Positions 34,147-42,384 of a DNA stretch of 64,000 nucleotides are shown here, in pieces; within the stretch, counting starts at the first letter, position 1; each line of letters starts with the position of its first letter. The DNA comes from UBA3792 sp045114775. Its GTDB lineage: Bacteria; Bacillota; Clostridia; Christensenellales; CAG-138. Below the pieces are notes generated by a model. It was given only the letters and a program-made list of their open reading frames with translations, made no database searches and was not told the origin of the DNA. Where the stretch lies: NCBI GenBank assembly GCA_045114775.1, contig JBGULC010000023.1:1-64000 (forward strand), written 5' to 3'. Both the position numbers and the translations under genes were made by a program.

Positions 34147-35082
34147 TCAGTCGAGGTTGAAGTCGTTGACGTCGTCAATGGATTCGCCGCCGATGCCGGG
34201 ACCGACACGACCTGCGATCAGGTAGCAGCGCTCGATCGGGTCATAGACGATGCGGTGCAGGAGACGGAACTCATCGACCTTTCCGGTTGAGGAAACGTGC
34301 GTGCGCGGACCGGTGCAGGGATGCACGATCTCGCCGATCTTCACATGCCCGTCGTCGACATAGGTGATCGGCAGGTCGGATGCGATCGCGGTGCTGACCT
34401 TCAATTCGAGTTCGTCAAGGTCGACGTCCGGCTCACGGTCGTCGAACGCGAGCAAAAATCCGTGCTTGATGTCACGATGCCGCGCGCGCTTATACTCCTC
34501 CTCCGGCAGGAAGATCTCACAAAGGTCCTCGGCGGTGTGCGCCATGCGGCGGAACACGATCGACTTTGCGACCTTGTCGTGAAGCTCGCTCGGAAGCGGT
34601 CCGAAGATGGTGGGACGGGATACGATGATCTCATCGCCGACGCCGATCATCAGGTCGGCGTTGCGCTCGTTCAGAAACGGATAGATCATGTCGAAATGCT
34701 CGACGATGACGCGCTTGCCCTTTCGGATCGCCTCTAAGATCGCCTCAGCCAGCACGCCGAGCTGCGTGAACGCCGCCTCGAAGCGGATGTCGACGTGATA
34801 CGTGTGCGCCGTGAAGAAGCCGGAGCCCTCGAGGTCGAGGATCGGCAGCGGACGCACATTCACGCCGTCGTCGTCGTTCGTCAGTTCGAGTCCGGGGAAC
34901 ATGCCCTTGATCAGCATGCTCTTGCCGGAGCCCGCCTCGCCGATGATGCCGATCAGCTTGTCGAACGGCGACAGATAAAGCTGCGCGATCTGCATACCGA
35001 GATCGTACATGCGGTCGCGGCCTCTCGGCGCGAAAAAGACGCTGTAGGAATGGTTTTGCTGCATTCTTCCGGAATACGACAT
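34147..35082 (-). CDS. P-loop ATPase fused to an AlaRS second-additional-domain-like region
   Basis: The ATG at 35082 has AGGAGG eight bases upstream, giving 311 residues. A Walker A loop GEAGSGKS spans residues 48-55. The C-terminal half resembles the second additional domain of alanyl-tRNA synthetase, with FRRMAHTAEDLCE (His182) and CTGPRTHVSSTGKVDEFRLL (Cys256, His262) as the counterpart of the CxxxH zinc site. The spacing is altered, and one His of the editing motif is Asp186. It is divergent from citE-citF-fumarase. I recall family members being annotated only by the AlaRS-like domain. An ATP-dependent role with that set is conceivable; no function is known to me. Confidence 0.75.
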   Translation of the reverse strand: MSYSGRMQQNHSYSVFFAPRGRDRMYDLGMQIAQLYLSPFDKLIGIIGEAGSGKSMLIKGMFPGLELTNDDDGVNVRPLPILDLEGSGFFTAHTYHVDIRFEAAFTQLGVLAEAILEAIRKGKRVIVEHFDMIYPFLNERNADLMIGVGDEIIVSRPTIFGPLPSELHDKVAKSIVFRRMAHTAEDLCEIFLPEEEYKRARHRDIKHGFLLAFDDREPDVDLDELELKVSTAIASDLPITYVDDGHVKIGEIVHPCTGPRTHVSSTGKVDEFRLLHRIVYDPIERCYLIAGRVGPGIGGESIDDVNDFNLD

Positions 35083-35114
35083 GGGGCGTTCCTCCTGGGG
35101 TGTTTTGTGCATTT

Positions 35115-35143
35115 ATTATAATACAACTTCCGCCGTTTCTCAA
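35115..35143 (-). promoter_or_regulatory. Promoter of the P-loop protein gene
   Basis: On the minus strand TTGAGA (35143-35138) and TATAAT (35120-35115) are 17 bases apart. Confidence 0.8.
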
Positions 35144-35207
35144 CGGGGAAATACTTTATATTATCCGAAACAACCTGCCTTTCCTCGGTTTTCGCGGCAT
35201 TCCGGTA

Positions 35208-35236
35208 TTGAATGTTTCCCTGTCCGGCGTTATAAT
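35208..35236 (+). promoter_or_regulatory. Promoter of the citE-citF-fumarase operon
   Basis: TTGAAT (35208-35213) and TATAAT (35231-35236) are separated by 17 bases, 50 bases upstream of citE. Confidence 0.82.
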
Positions 35237-35285
35237 ACAAATATCTGTGGATGTATTTCCGAAAGAACACTTACGGAGGGGAATT

Positions 35286-36167
35286 ATGCGAAGAAGCATG
35301 CTCTTTTTGCCGGGCAACACGCCGAACATGATCATCAACGGCGACGCGCTCGGCGCAGACAGCATCATCCTGGACCTTGAAGACGCCGTCTCGCCGGACG
35401 AGAAGGACGCGGCGCGGCTTCTGGTCCGCAGCGCGATCGAGGAAATGGGCTTTGCGGGCGTGGAGATCACGGTCCGCATCAACGCGATCGACACCGCCTA
35501 CTGGCAGGACGACCTCGAGGCGATCGTACCCTTGAAGCCCGATCTCATCATGCCGCCGAAGGCTTCGAGCGCGGCGGATATGCAGACGATCGACGCATAC
35601 ATTGCGGGCATTGAGCAGAAATGCGGCATGGCGGTCGGCACCGTCAGGCTGATCCCGCTGATCGAAACGGCGCTCGGCGTGGAGCGCGCGTTTGAGATCG
35701 CTTCCGCCTGCCCGCGCGTGACCGCGCTGTTTTTGGGCGGCGAGGACCTGACGGCGGACCTTCGCTGCAAGCGCACCAAGGGCGGCAACGAGATCGACTA
35801 CGCCAGAAAGCGCCTCGTCTGCGCGGCACGGGCCGCCGGGATCGACGTCTACGACACGCCGTTCACCGACGTCAACGACGACGAAGGGATCGTCGTCGAC
35901 GCGGAGTACGCAAAGAGCCTCGGCTTTACCGGAAAGTCCGCGATCGCGCCGCGGCACGTGCGCACGATCAATGAGGTGTTCAGCCCGACGCTTGCGGACA
36001 TTGAGAACGCAAAGCTCGTGTTCGAAGCGATCCGCATCGGAAAGCTGCAGGGCAAAGGCGCGGTCTCCTTACGTGGGAAGATGATCGACAAGCCGATCGT
36101 GGAGCGCGCGCGGCAGACTTTAGAAGCTGCAAAACAGCTCGGACTCGGAGGGCTCGAAGATGAATAA
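35286..36167 (+). CDS. citE: CitE-like lyase (citrate lyase beta-subunit family)
   Basis: The ATG at 35286 follows GGAGGGG and gives 293 residues. The protein begins RRSMLFLPGNTPNM and has the LDLEDAVSPDEKD metal-binding motif, the RLIPLIETALGVERAFEIA strand and GGEDLTADL, all of the HpcH/CitE aldolase family. Such enzymes cleave citryl- or citramalyl-thioesters to acetyl-thioester plus oxaloacetate or pyruvate. It overlaps citF by 8 bp. No acyl carrier (citD), ligase (citC) or prosthetic-group genes (citG, citX) are present here, so the true substrate may be a free CoA thioester. Confidence 0.85.
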   Translation: MRRSMLFLPGNTPNMIINGDALGADSIILDLEDAVSPDEKDAARLLVRSAIEEMGFAGVEITVRINAIDTAYWQDDLEAIVPLKPDLIMPPKASSAADMQTIDAYIAGIEQKCGMAVGTVRLIPLIETALGVERAFEIASACPRVTALFLGGEDLTADLRCKRTKGGNEIDYARKRLVCAARAAGIDVYDTPFTDVNDDEGIVVDAEYAKSLGFTGKSAIAPRHVRTINEVFSPTLADIENAKLVFEAIRIGKLQGKGAVSLRGKMIDKPIVERARQTLEAAKQLGLGGLEDE

Positions 36168-37566
36168 GATCCGTCAATCCATTCGCGAGGCAATTCTCGA
36201 CAGCGGTCTTCAAAGCGGCATGACCGTTTCGTTCCACCACCATCTCCGCAACGGCGATTTCGTGCTGAACATGGTGATGGACGAGATCGCGAATCTCGGC
36301 ATCCGCGACCTCACCCTGAACGCAAGCTCGCTCTTCGACACGCACGCGCCGTTGAAGGAACACATCAAAAACGGCGTCGTGACGAAGATCCTGACGGACT
36401 ACATGTCCGCGGGCTTAGGAAGCTTTATCTCCGCCGGCGGCATGGAAAATCCAGTCGAATTCCGCACGCACGGCGGCAGGCCCGCCGACATCGAAAACGG
36501 CAGAACGCCGATCGATGTGGCGTTCATCGCGGCGCCCGCCTGTGATCCGATGGGCAACTGCACCGGCAAGTACGGACGGTCCGCCTGCGGTTCTCTGGGC
36601 TACGCGATCCCCGACGCGAAGCACGCGAAGTTCGTCGTGGCGATCACGGACGAGCTGCACCCCTATCCGCTTTGCGATTGGTCGATCCCGGAGACCGACG
36701 TGGACGCGGTGGTCGTCGTGGATTCGATCGGCGATCCGAAGGGCATTGTGTCCGGCACGACCAAGATCACACGCGATCCCGTGGGCCTTCTGATGGCGCA
36801 ATCCGCGGTCGACGTCATCAAAGCGTCCGGGCTATTGAGGGAGGGCTTCAGCTTCCAGACCGGCGCTGGCGGCGCTTCGCTGGCGGCGGCGAAGTACCTC
36901 AAAGATCTGATGCTCAAGGAAAAGATCCGCGGAAGCTTCGGCCTCGGCGGGATTACGGGATACCTCGTCGACATGCTGAACGAGGGCTGTTTCGACGCGC
37001 TGATGGACGTGCAGTGCTTCGACCTCAAGGCCGTTGAATCCATCCGCACGAATCCGAAGCACTGTGAGATCTCCGCGACGCAGTACGCCTCGCCGTTTAG
37101 TAAAAGCGCGGTCGTCGACTCGCTCGACGTCGTGATCCTCGGCGCAACGCAGCTCGATACGGACTTCAACGTCAACGTGCACACCGACTCGAACGGCAGC
37201 ATCATGGGCGGCTCCGGCGGTCACAGCGATACGGCGGCAGGCGCAAAGCTTTCGATGATCATCGCGCCGCTGTCCCGTGCGCGGCTTCCGATCGTGACCG
37301 ACCGTGTGACCTGCATCTCTACCCCCGGCAGCACGATCGACGTGCTGGTGACGCAGAAGGGCGTTGCGGTCAATCCGAAGGATCGGGAGCTTGCGTTGCG
37401 TCTCATCGATGCGGGCATTCACGTGGTCGACATCCACGAGCTGAAGGAGCTTGCGGAGCGCGTCAGCGGCGTTCCCGCAAAGCCGCGGCTCGGCGAAAAG
37501 ATCGTCGCCGACATTATCTATCGCGACGGCACGGTGATCGACCGCATCCGGGAGATCAAGGCATAA
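36160..37566 (+). CDS. citF: CitF-like CoA/ACP transferase (citrate lyase alpha-subunit family)
   Basis: The 468-residue protein matches the citrate lyase alpha family: TVSFHHHLRNGDFVLNMV near the start, GGMENPVEFRTHGGRP in the middle and DSNGSIMGGSGGHSDTAAGA near the C-terminus. It exchanges the acyl group of the activated carrier for citrate or a similar acid. It is coupled to citE by an 8-bp overlap and followed 10 bases later by a fumarase-like gene. Because citD is missing, it may act as a CoA transferase for citrate or citramalate. Confidence 0.87.
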   Translation: MNKIRQSIREAILDSGLQSGMTVSFHHHLRNGDFVLNMVMDEIANLGIRDLTLNASSLFDTHAPLKEHIKNGVVTKILTDYMSAGLGSFISAGGMENPVEFRTHGGRPADIENGRTPIDVAFIAAPACDPMGNCTGKYGRSACGSLGYAIPDAKHAKFVVAITDELHPYPLCDWSIPETDVDAVVVVDSIGDPKGIVSGTTKITRDPVGLLMAQSAVDVIKASGLLREGFSFQTGAGGASLAAAKYLKDLMLKEKIRGSFGLGGITGYLVDMLNEGCFDALMDVQCFDLKAVESIRTNPKHCEISATQYASPFSKSAVVDSLDVVILGATQLDTDFNVNVHTDSNGSIMGGSGGHSDTAAGAKLSMIIAPLSRARLPIVTDRVTCISTPGSTIDVLVTQKGVAVNPKDRELALRLIDAGIHVVDIHELKELAERVSGVPAKPRLGEKIVADIIYRDGTVIDRIREIKA

Positions 37567-37576
37567 GGAGCAGAAC

Positions 37577-38416
37577 ATGAGAGAAATTCAGGCAAAACAA
37601 ATCACCGAGGCGGTGGCGCGGCTTGCGATCGAAGCAAACTGCGTGCTCCCGTGCGACATCAAAAGCCGCATCGAGGACGCGCGGGCAAACGAACCCTGGC
37701 CGACCGCGCAGGGCATCCTCGATAAGATCATCGAAAACTACGGCATTGCCGAGCGGAACACCGTCCCGATCTGCCAGGACACCGGCGTGTGCTGCGTATT
37801 TTTGAAGATCGGTCAGGACGTGCACATCGAAGGCGATCTCAAAGCCGCCGTCGACGAGGGCGTGCGGAAGGGCTACGGCGAAGGGTATCTCCGTAAATCC
37901 GTGGTCGCCGATCCGCTGCGCCGGGTCAACACCGGCGACAACACGCCCGCCATGCTCTATACGGAGCTCGTGCCGGGCGACAGGCTTGAGATCACGGTCG
38001 CGCCGAAGGGCTTTGGCAGCGAGAACATGAGCAGATTGGCGATGCTCAAGCCCAGCGACGGCGTGGAAGGCGTCAAGGCGTTCATCCTGAAGACCGTTGA
38101 GGAAGCGGGACCGAACCCCTGTCCGCCCGTGATCGTGGGCGTCGGCATCGGCGGCACGTTCGACAAGGCGGCGTATCTCGCCAAGAAAGCGCTGATGCGA
38201 AGCACGGACGAGCGCAACGCGGATCCGTTCTATGCCGATCTCGAAGCGGAACTGCTCGAAAAGATCAACGCGCTCGGCGTCGGACCGCAGGGCTTCGGCG
38301 GACGCACCACTGCGCTTGCGGTGAACATCGAATGGATGCCGACGCACATTGCGGGGCTGCCCGTTGCGGTCAACATCAACTGCCACGTGACGCGGCATAA
38401 GACGGTCGTGCTGTGA
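37577..38416 (+). CDS. Class I fumarase-type hydratase, alpha (Fe-S) subunit
   Basis: The 279-residue subunit has the fumarase/tartrate dehydratase alpha features IPICQDTGVCCVFLKIG and PCPPVIVGVGIGGTFDKAAYLAKKAL, with conserved Cys for the 4Fe-4S cluster. With the next gene it forms a two-subunit hydratase of fumarate, mesaconate or tartrate. Downstream of CitE/CitF a mesaconase role (mesaconate to citramalate) or malate dehydration would each make sense. Substrate choice cannot be read from the sequence. Confidence 0.88.
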   Translation: MREIQAKQITEAVARLAIEANCVLPCDIKSRIEDARANEPWPTAQGILDKIIENYGIAERNTVPICQDTGVCCVFLKIGQDVHIEGDLKAAVDEGVRKGYGEGYLRKSVVADPLRRVNTGDNTPAMLYTELVPGDRLEITVAPKGFGSENMSRLAMLKPSDGVEGVKAFILKTVEEAGPNPCPPVIVGVGIGGTFDKAAYLAKKALMRSTDERNADPFYADLEAELLEKINALGVGPQGFGGRTTALAVNIEWMPTHIAGLPVAVNINCHVTRHKTVVL

Positions 38417-38426
38417 GGTGAACGAT

Positions 38427-38981
38427 ATGGAACGAAAGATTCAGCTCCCCATCACGCGGGAAACGGCAAGAACGATCAAGAGCGGCGAAAGCTGCCTGCT
38501 TTCCGGCGTCATCTACACCGCGCGCGACGCGGCGCATAAACGGCTTTGCGAGCTTTTGAAGGACGGCAAGCCCCTGCCCTTCAACGTGAAGGACGCCACG
38601 ATCTATTACGTCGGCCCGACCCCCGCAAAGCCGGGACAGGTGATCGGCTCGGCCGGACCGACGACAAGCTACCGCATGGATGCGTATTCCCCCGCCATGA
38701 TCGCGGCGGGCGAGACCGGCATGATCGGCAAGGGCAAACGCAGCGCCGAGGTCGTCGCCGCCATGAAGGAACACGGCGCGGTGTACTTCGCCGCAATCGG
38801 CGGCGCAGGCGCGCTTCTAAGTAGCTGCATCAAAAAGGCGGAGATCGTCTGTTACGAGGATCTCGGCGCGGAAGCGGTCAGAAGGCTCGAGGTCGAAAAT
38901 CTCCCGGTCGTCTGCGTGATCGACAGCGAGGGAAACAATCTCTACGAAACCGGTCGCAAGGCGTATCTTGCGACGCTGTAA
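38427..38981 (+). CDS. Class I fumarase-type hydratase, beta subunit
   Basis: The ATG at 38427 has GAGGTGA at a good distance; an in-frame GTG at 38418 would lie inside that site. The 184-residue protein shows the beta-subunit motifs YYVGPTPAKPGQVIGSAGPTT in parts, MIGKGKRS and FAAIGGAGAL. It completes the hydratase with the preceding alpha subunit, eleven bases away. A strong palindromic terminator follows. Confidence 0.88.
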   Translation: MERKIQLPITRETARTIKSGESCLLSGVIYTARDAAHKRLCELLKDGKPLPFNVKDATIYYVGPTPAKPGQVIGSAGPTTSYRMDAYSPAMIAAGETGMIGKGKRSAEVVAAMKEHGAVYFAAIGGAGALLSSCIKKAEIVCYEDLGAEAVRRLEVENLPVVCVIDSEGNNLYETGRKAYLATL

Positions 38982-38992
38982 GCTTTTATACG

Positions 38993-39023
38993 AAAAAGGA
39001 CTGCCCGCGCGGGCAGTCTTTTT
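38993..39023 (+). terminator. Bidirectional terminator after the fumarase genes
   Basis: A long perfect palindrome (arms 39000-39008 and 39009-39017 with almost no loop) is flanked by AAAAA on the left and TTTTT on the right. It separates the fumarase operon from the convergent ABC importer operon. Confidence 0.9.
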
Positions 39024-39038
39024 CATGTCGTTTCTTCT

Positions 39039-40247
39039 TTACACCGCCGGGGCAAGTGCCTCCTGCGTGCCGATCGAATTTGCGACAAGCGCGTCGCAGT
39101 CCGCTTCGGACAGCTCGCAATGGTAGAACAGCCTGAAATACGCCGCGACCTCGGTATAGAGATCGTAGTCCGCGGCGTCTGGATACAGAAGTTTTGCCAT
39201 CCAGAGCATACCGAGGATCCGCTGTACGGACGGCGGGAAGCCCATCCAGTTGTACGGTCCCATCGGGACTTCGTAATATGCCCCGTTCCTGATCGCGGTG
39301 ATCCCGCTCCATAGCGGATCCTCGCCGACCGTCGCGTAGATACTGCCCGGCGCAAACAGGATCACGTCCGGGTTCCAGAGCATGATCTGCTCCATATCGA
39401 CCTCGTTGCCGGTGCCCTTACTGGACGGACTGTCCACAACGGCGAGATTGTTGCTCAACAGGTCGATGACCTCCGCGTGATAGCTGCCCTGCGCGATCAC
39501 GTTCAGCCCCTGATCGCCGGTGATGTACAGAAGGTTTTCCTTTTCGACGGTGTCCGCAAGCTTCGCGATCCTTTCGTACGTTGTATCACAGTATACCGCA
39601 AGCGCTTCCGCTTCGTCCGACATATGTAAAAGCTCGCCGAGCTTGCGGTATGCGTCGCCCATCGTGGCGGTCGTCATGGTGACGTGCACGAACGGAATGC
39701 CCGTCTGTTCGGTCAGCGCGTCGAGATCCTCCTTGATAGATCCTTTCGGCTCCCCGACGTCGATCACGACCTGCGCGCCGGAAGCAAGCAGCGTTTCAAG
39801 GTTCAGCTCGCCCTTGCCGCCGTACAGCTGTCCGAGCTCCGGCAACTGATAGTATTCTGTCGCAAGGAACTGTTCCGCGGACTTGTCCCACTTCGACGCG
39901 ATGCCGACAAGCCGATCCGGGCACAGCGCAAACACAACGATCTGCGCCAGCGGTCCGGAAATCGCGACGCGCTCAATGTTTATCGGAAGCTCCACCTCCC
40001 GTCCGACGGAATCCGTGAAAAAGAAGGTCTCGGGACCTGCCGGCTCGGGTTCGACCGATTCAGCCGGCTCTTCGGTCGGTTCCGGTTCCGCGACCGGTTC
40101 GGGTTCCGCGACCGGTTCGGGTTCCGGCGCGGCGGTCGGCGCCGCATCATCCGGCACGGGCGCCGGTTCCGGTTCGTTCGTCTTTGCGCATCCGACGAGC
40201 GCAAACAGCATGCAAAGCGCAAGGAGCGCTGCGATCTTTTTTTTCAT
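39039..40247 (-). CDS. ABC importer substrate-binding lipoprotein (BtuF/FepB/MolA type)
   Basis: The 402-residue protein has a lipoprotein signal (LFALVGC, Cys20) followed by a 50-residue Pro/Glu linker. The ligand-binding domain has features such as VEKENLLYITGDQG, NLAVVDSPSSKGTGNEVDME and DVILFAPGSIYATV, as in class III binding proteins for metal chelates, cobalamin or molybdate. It is the last gene of the operon and overlaps the ATPase gene by 4 bp. The DNA of the linker contains an imperfect 18-bp tandem repeat (about 40078-40134). The ligand is unknown. Confidence 0.88.
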   Translation of the reverse strand: MKKKIAALLALCMLFALVGCAKTNEPEPAPVPDDAAPTAAPEPEPVAEPEPVAEPEPTEEPAESVEPEPAGPETFFFTDSVGREVELPINIERVAISGPLAQIVVFALCPDRLVGIASKWDKSAEQFLATEYYQLPELGQLYGGKGELNLETLLASGAQVVIDVGEPKGSIKEDLDALTEQTGIPFVHVTMTTATMGDAYRKLGELLHMSDEAEALAVYCDTTYERIAKLADTVEKENLLYITGDQGLNVIAQGSYHAEVIDLLSNNLAVVDSPSSKGTGNEVDMEQIMLWNPDVILFAPGSIYATVGEDPLWSGITAIRNGAYYEVPMGPYNWMGFPPSVQRILGMLWMAKLLYPDAADYDLYTEVAAYFRLFYHCELSEADCDALVANSIGTQEALAPAV

Positions 40248-41035
40248 TTTGCTTTTCCTCCTGTTGTATTGCTTGAAACAGGCAGGATCACCGATCCTCC
40301 CGGCGTTTCAAAGAGATTGACGCTGGTACCGTACAGCGTTTTGAGAAGTTCGGTTGTCAGGGTTTCTTCGACGCCGCCGAATGCCGCAACGCACCCCTCG
40401 TGCAAAGCAAGTACCCGGTCCGCGTACCACAGCGCGTGCTGCGGGTTGTGGGTCGAAAGCAACACCGTATAGCCGTCCCCTGCGAGGTCCTTGACCACGT
40501 CCAGCACGCGGAGCTGATTCCCGTAGTCGAGCGAGGAAGTCGGCTCGTCCATCAAAAGGACCTTTGCCTGCTGCGCAAGCGCGCGTGCAATGTACGCAAG
40601 CTGCTGTTCGCCGCCGGAAAGCGTGTCGAACATGCGGTCCGAAAGCTTTCCGATCCCGAGCCGGTCGAGGGCTTCGCCCGCCGCCCGTTCCTGCGCCCTG
40701 CCCGGCGAACCGAACGGGGACAGCGTGTGCGACGTGCCCATCAGCACCGTGTCGCGCACGGAGAAGCGGAACGTCATCCCGTGCGTCTGCGGAATATAGG
40801 CGACGCGATGCGCGCGCTCGCGCGGGGAGAGCGTTCCTGCGTCGGTCCCGTCGATTTCGATCGTGCCGGAATATCGCTTTTGTTCGCCCAGGATGCAGCG
40901 GAACAGGGTCGTTTTGCCGACGCCGTTCGGTCCGAGGATCGCAAGCAGCTCGCCGGGCGCGGTGTCGAACGTGACGCCCGAAAGCACCGGCGTTTTTTGA
41001 TATGCAAAGCGGAGATCGCGAACGGAAAGGCTCAT
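40244..41035 (-). CDS. ABC importer ATP-binding protein (FecE/BtuD type)
   Basis: The 263-residue ATPase has Walker A GPNGVGKTTLF near residue 36, the signature LSGGEQQLAYIARALAQQ and Walker B VLLMDEPTSSLDYG, plus the switch His in STHNPQHALW. It powers the FecCD-type permease. Both ends overlap the neighbouring genes by 4 bp (41032-41035 and 40244-40247), so all three proteins are coupled in translation. Confidence 0.95.
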   Translation of the reverse strand: MSLSVRDLRFAYQKTPVLSGVTFDTAPGELLAILGPNGVGKTTLFRCILGEQKRYSGTIEIDGTDAGTLSPRERAHRVAYIPQTHGMTFRFSVRDTVLMGTSHTLSPFGSPGRAQERAAGEALDRLGIGKLSDRMFDTLSGGEQQLAYIARALAQQAKVLLMDEPTSSLDYGNQLRVLDVVKDLAGDGYTVLLSTHNPQHALWYADRVLALHEGCVAAFGGVEETLTTELLKTLYGTSVNLFETPGGSVILPVSSNTTGGKAK

Positions 41036-42075
41036 AGCGTTTTCTCCTTTCGCAGCAAAAGCCAGATGAAGAACGGCGCGCCGATCACCGCGGTGAGGAT
41101 GCCGATCGGGATCTCGGTCGCAAGGAGGTTCCTCGACACGTCGTCAACAAGCAGCAGAAACGATGCGCCCGTGAGCATGGAGCACGGCAGAAGCCCGCGA
41201 TGATCGCTGCCGACGAGCTTTCTCGAAAGGTGCGGGATCACAAGCCCCACCCAGCCGATCACGCCGGACACGGCGATCGCCGCCGCGGTGACGAGCGTTG
41301 CGCAGAGGATCAGCACCGCGCGCAAAAGGTCGGTGTTCACGCCGAGCGCCTTTGCCTCGCTGTCGCCGAGGGACAGCAGGTTCAGCCGCCAGCGAAGCAG
41401 CAGCAGCGGCACAAGTCCGATCGCCATCGGCACCGCTGCGGTCTGGATCGCGGAAAGCCTTGTGCCGGACAAAGAGCCTAATAGCCAGTAGGTGATCGCA
41501 GGAAGCTGATTACTTGGATCCGCGACGAGCTTCAGATAGGACGTGCCCGCCGAAAACAGCGAGCCGATCATGATGCCCGCAAGGATCAGGTTGACCGTCC
41601 GAAGCCCCGGCGCGCGCTGCGCGATCAGAAACACAAGCGCAACGGTGAGCAGCGCGCCGAGAAACGCAAAGACGGTGATGTATTTTTGAGAACAGCCCAA
41701 AAGGATCGCAAGCGCCGCCCCGAACGCCGCACCGTTCGACGCGCCGAGGATGTCCGGCGACGCCATCGGGTTACGGAACACGCCCTGAAACGTCGTGCCC
41801 GCCGCCGCAAGCGAACAGCCGACGAGGCAAGCCATGACGATGCGCGGCAGGCGCACGCTGACGACCGCGTTCTCCATTTGCGGCGTCCATGTGACCGGAC
41901 CGGAAAGCCCGAACAATGCCCAGAACCGGCGCCAGAGGATGCGGACGACGGTAAAAAGCGGTACCGGATAGCGACCGAGTGTGAGCGACACGAGAAAGAG
42001 CAGCACAAGCACGCCGCCCGCAATGAGCAGCACCGCCGCGCGCCGTCCCTTCCCCTGCCGTTTTGTCGTTTCCAT
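41032..42075 (-). CDS. ABC importer permease (FecCD/BtuC/MolB type)
   Basis: The 347-residue permease has about ten membrane segments and the FecCD motifs RLPRIVMACLVGCSLAAAGTTFQG, LLRWRLNLLSLGDSEAKALG and GVIGWVGLVIPHLSRKLVG. It is the first gene of the operon. GGGAGG precedes its ATG. The family moves siderophores, haem, cobalamin or molybdate/tungstate. A ModE-like regulator encoded 1.9 kb away makes molybdate a fair guess, while B12 need by KamDE makes cobalamin another. Confidence 0.92.
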   Translation of the reverse strand: METTKRQGKGRRAAVLLIAGGVLVLLFLVSLTLGRYPVPLFTVVRILWRRFWALFGLSGPVTWTPQMENAVVSVRLPRIVMACLVGCSLAAAGTTFQGVFRNPMASPDILGASNGAAFGAALAILLGCSQKYITVFAFLGALLTVALVFLIAQRAPGLRTVNLILAGIMIGSLFSAGTSYLKLVADPSNQLPAITYWLLGSLSGTRLSAIQTAAVPMAIGLVPLLLLRWRLNLLSLGDSEAKALGVNTDLLRAVLILCATLVTAAAIAVSGVIGWVGLVIPHLSRKLVGSDHRGLLPCSMLTGASFLLLVDDVSRNLLATEIPIGILTAVIGAPFFIWLLLRKEKTL

Positions 42076-42097
42076 GCTGTCCTCCCGCCGTTATTCT

Positions 42098-42127
42098 TTG
42101 GAAAGTATAACACGTCGGTCGGCTTTG
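42098..42127 (-). promoter_or_regulatory. Possible promoter of the ABC importer operon
   Basis: On the minus strand TATACT has TTGCAG 18 bases upstream, close to the permease start. The -35 box is weak. Confidence 0.5.
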
Positions 42128-42252
42128 CTGCAAGTAAAACAGTTAATTTCCGTCAATGTCGCACATCATTCCGCATTTGCGCAAAAATAGCCTTTTAGAC
42201 ATTGCCGCATGAAGCCGGTGCAAATGCCGCGAACACGGCGCGGGACGATCGG

Positions 42253-42350
42253 AAAAAAGCGGCATCAAGGAGATCTCGCCGGAGGAAGCCGTTTCTCCGC
42301 CGAAGCGCGCAGCACCCCTTGGCCGACCCATGCTTACGGATATGCGTAAA
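42253..42350 (-). ncRNA. Structured non-coding element upstream of the ABC importer
   Basis: The 309-base gap before the SPOCS gene contains this element and the promoter above. On the minus strand a small TTACG/CGTAA hairpin is followed by a larger structure. An outer stem pairs 42324-42317 with 42270-42261 (GGCCAAGG with CCTTGATGCC, an AT bulge), and an inner stem pairs CGGAG with CTCCG (42299-42295 with 42284-42280). It ends in TTTTTT (42258-42253). It could be a metal-cofactor riboswitch leader (a Moco-type motif is possible), an attenuator or a small RNA. No B12 box is seen. Confidence 0.4.
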
Positions 42351-42380
42351 AAACGAGACGCCGATCACGGCGTCCCGCAT
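42351..42380 (-). terminator. Terminator of the SPOCS/LysM gene
   Basis: On the minus strand GACGCCG-TGAT-CGGCGTC is followed by TCGTTTTTT, immediately downstream of the stop codon at 42385. Confidence 0.9.
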
Positions 42381-42384
42381 TTTG

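Noticed and set aside
40078..40134. Tandem 18-bp repeat resembling a small CRISPR or VNTR
   Set aside because: It encodes the Pro/Glu linker of the binding lipoprotein in frame, has no unique spacers, and no cas genes are near.
42076..42384. Cobalamin riboswitch for the ABC importer
   Set aside because: No B12-box sequence or matching core was found on the minus strand; only an unassigned structured element remains.
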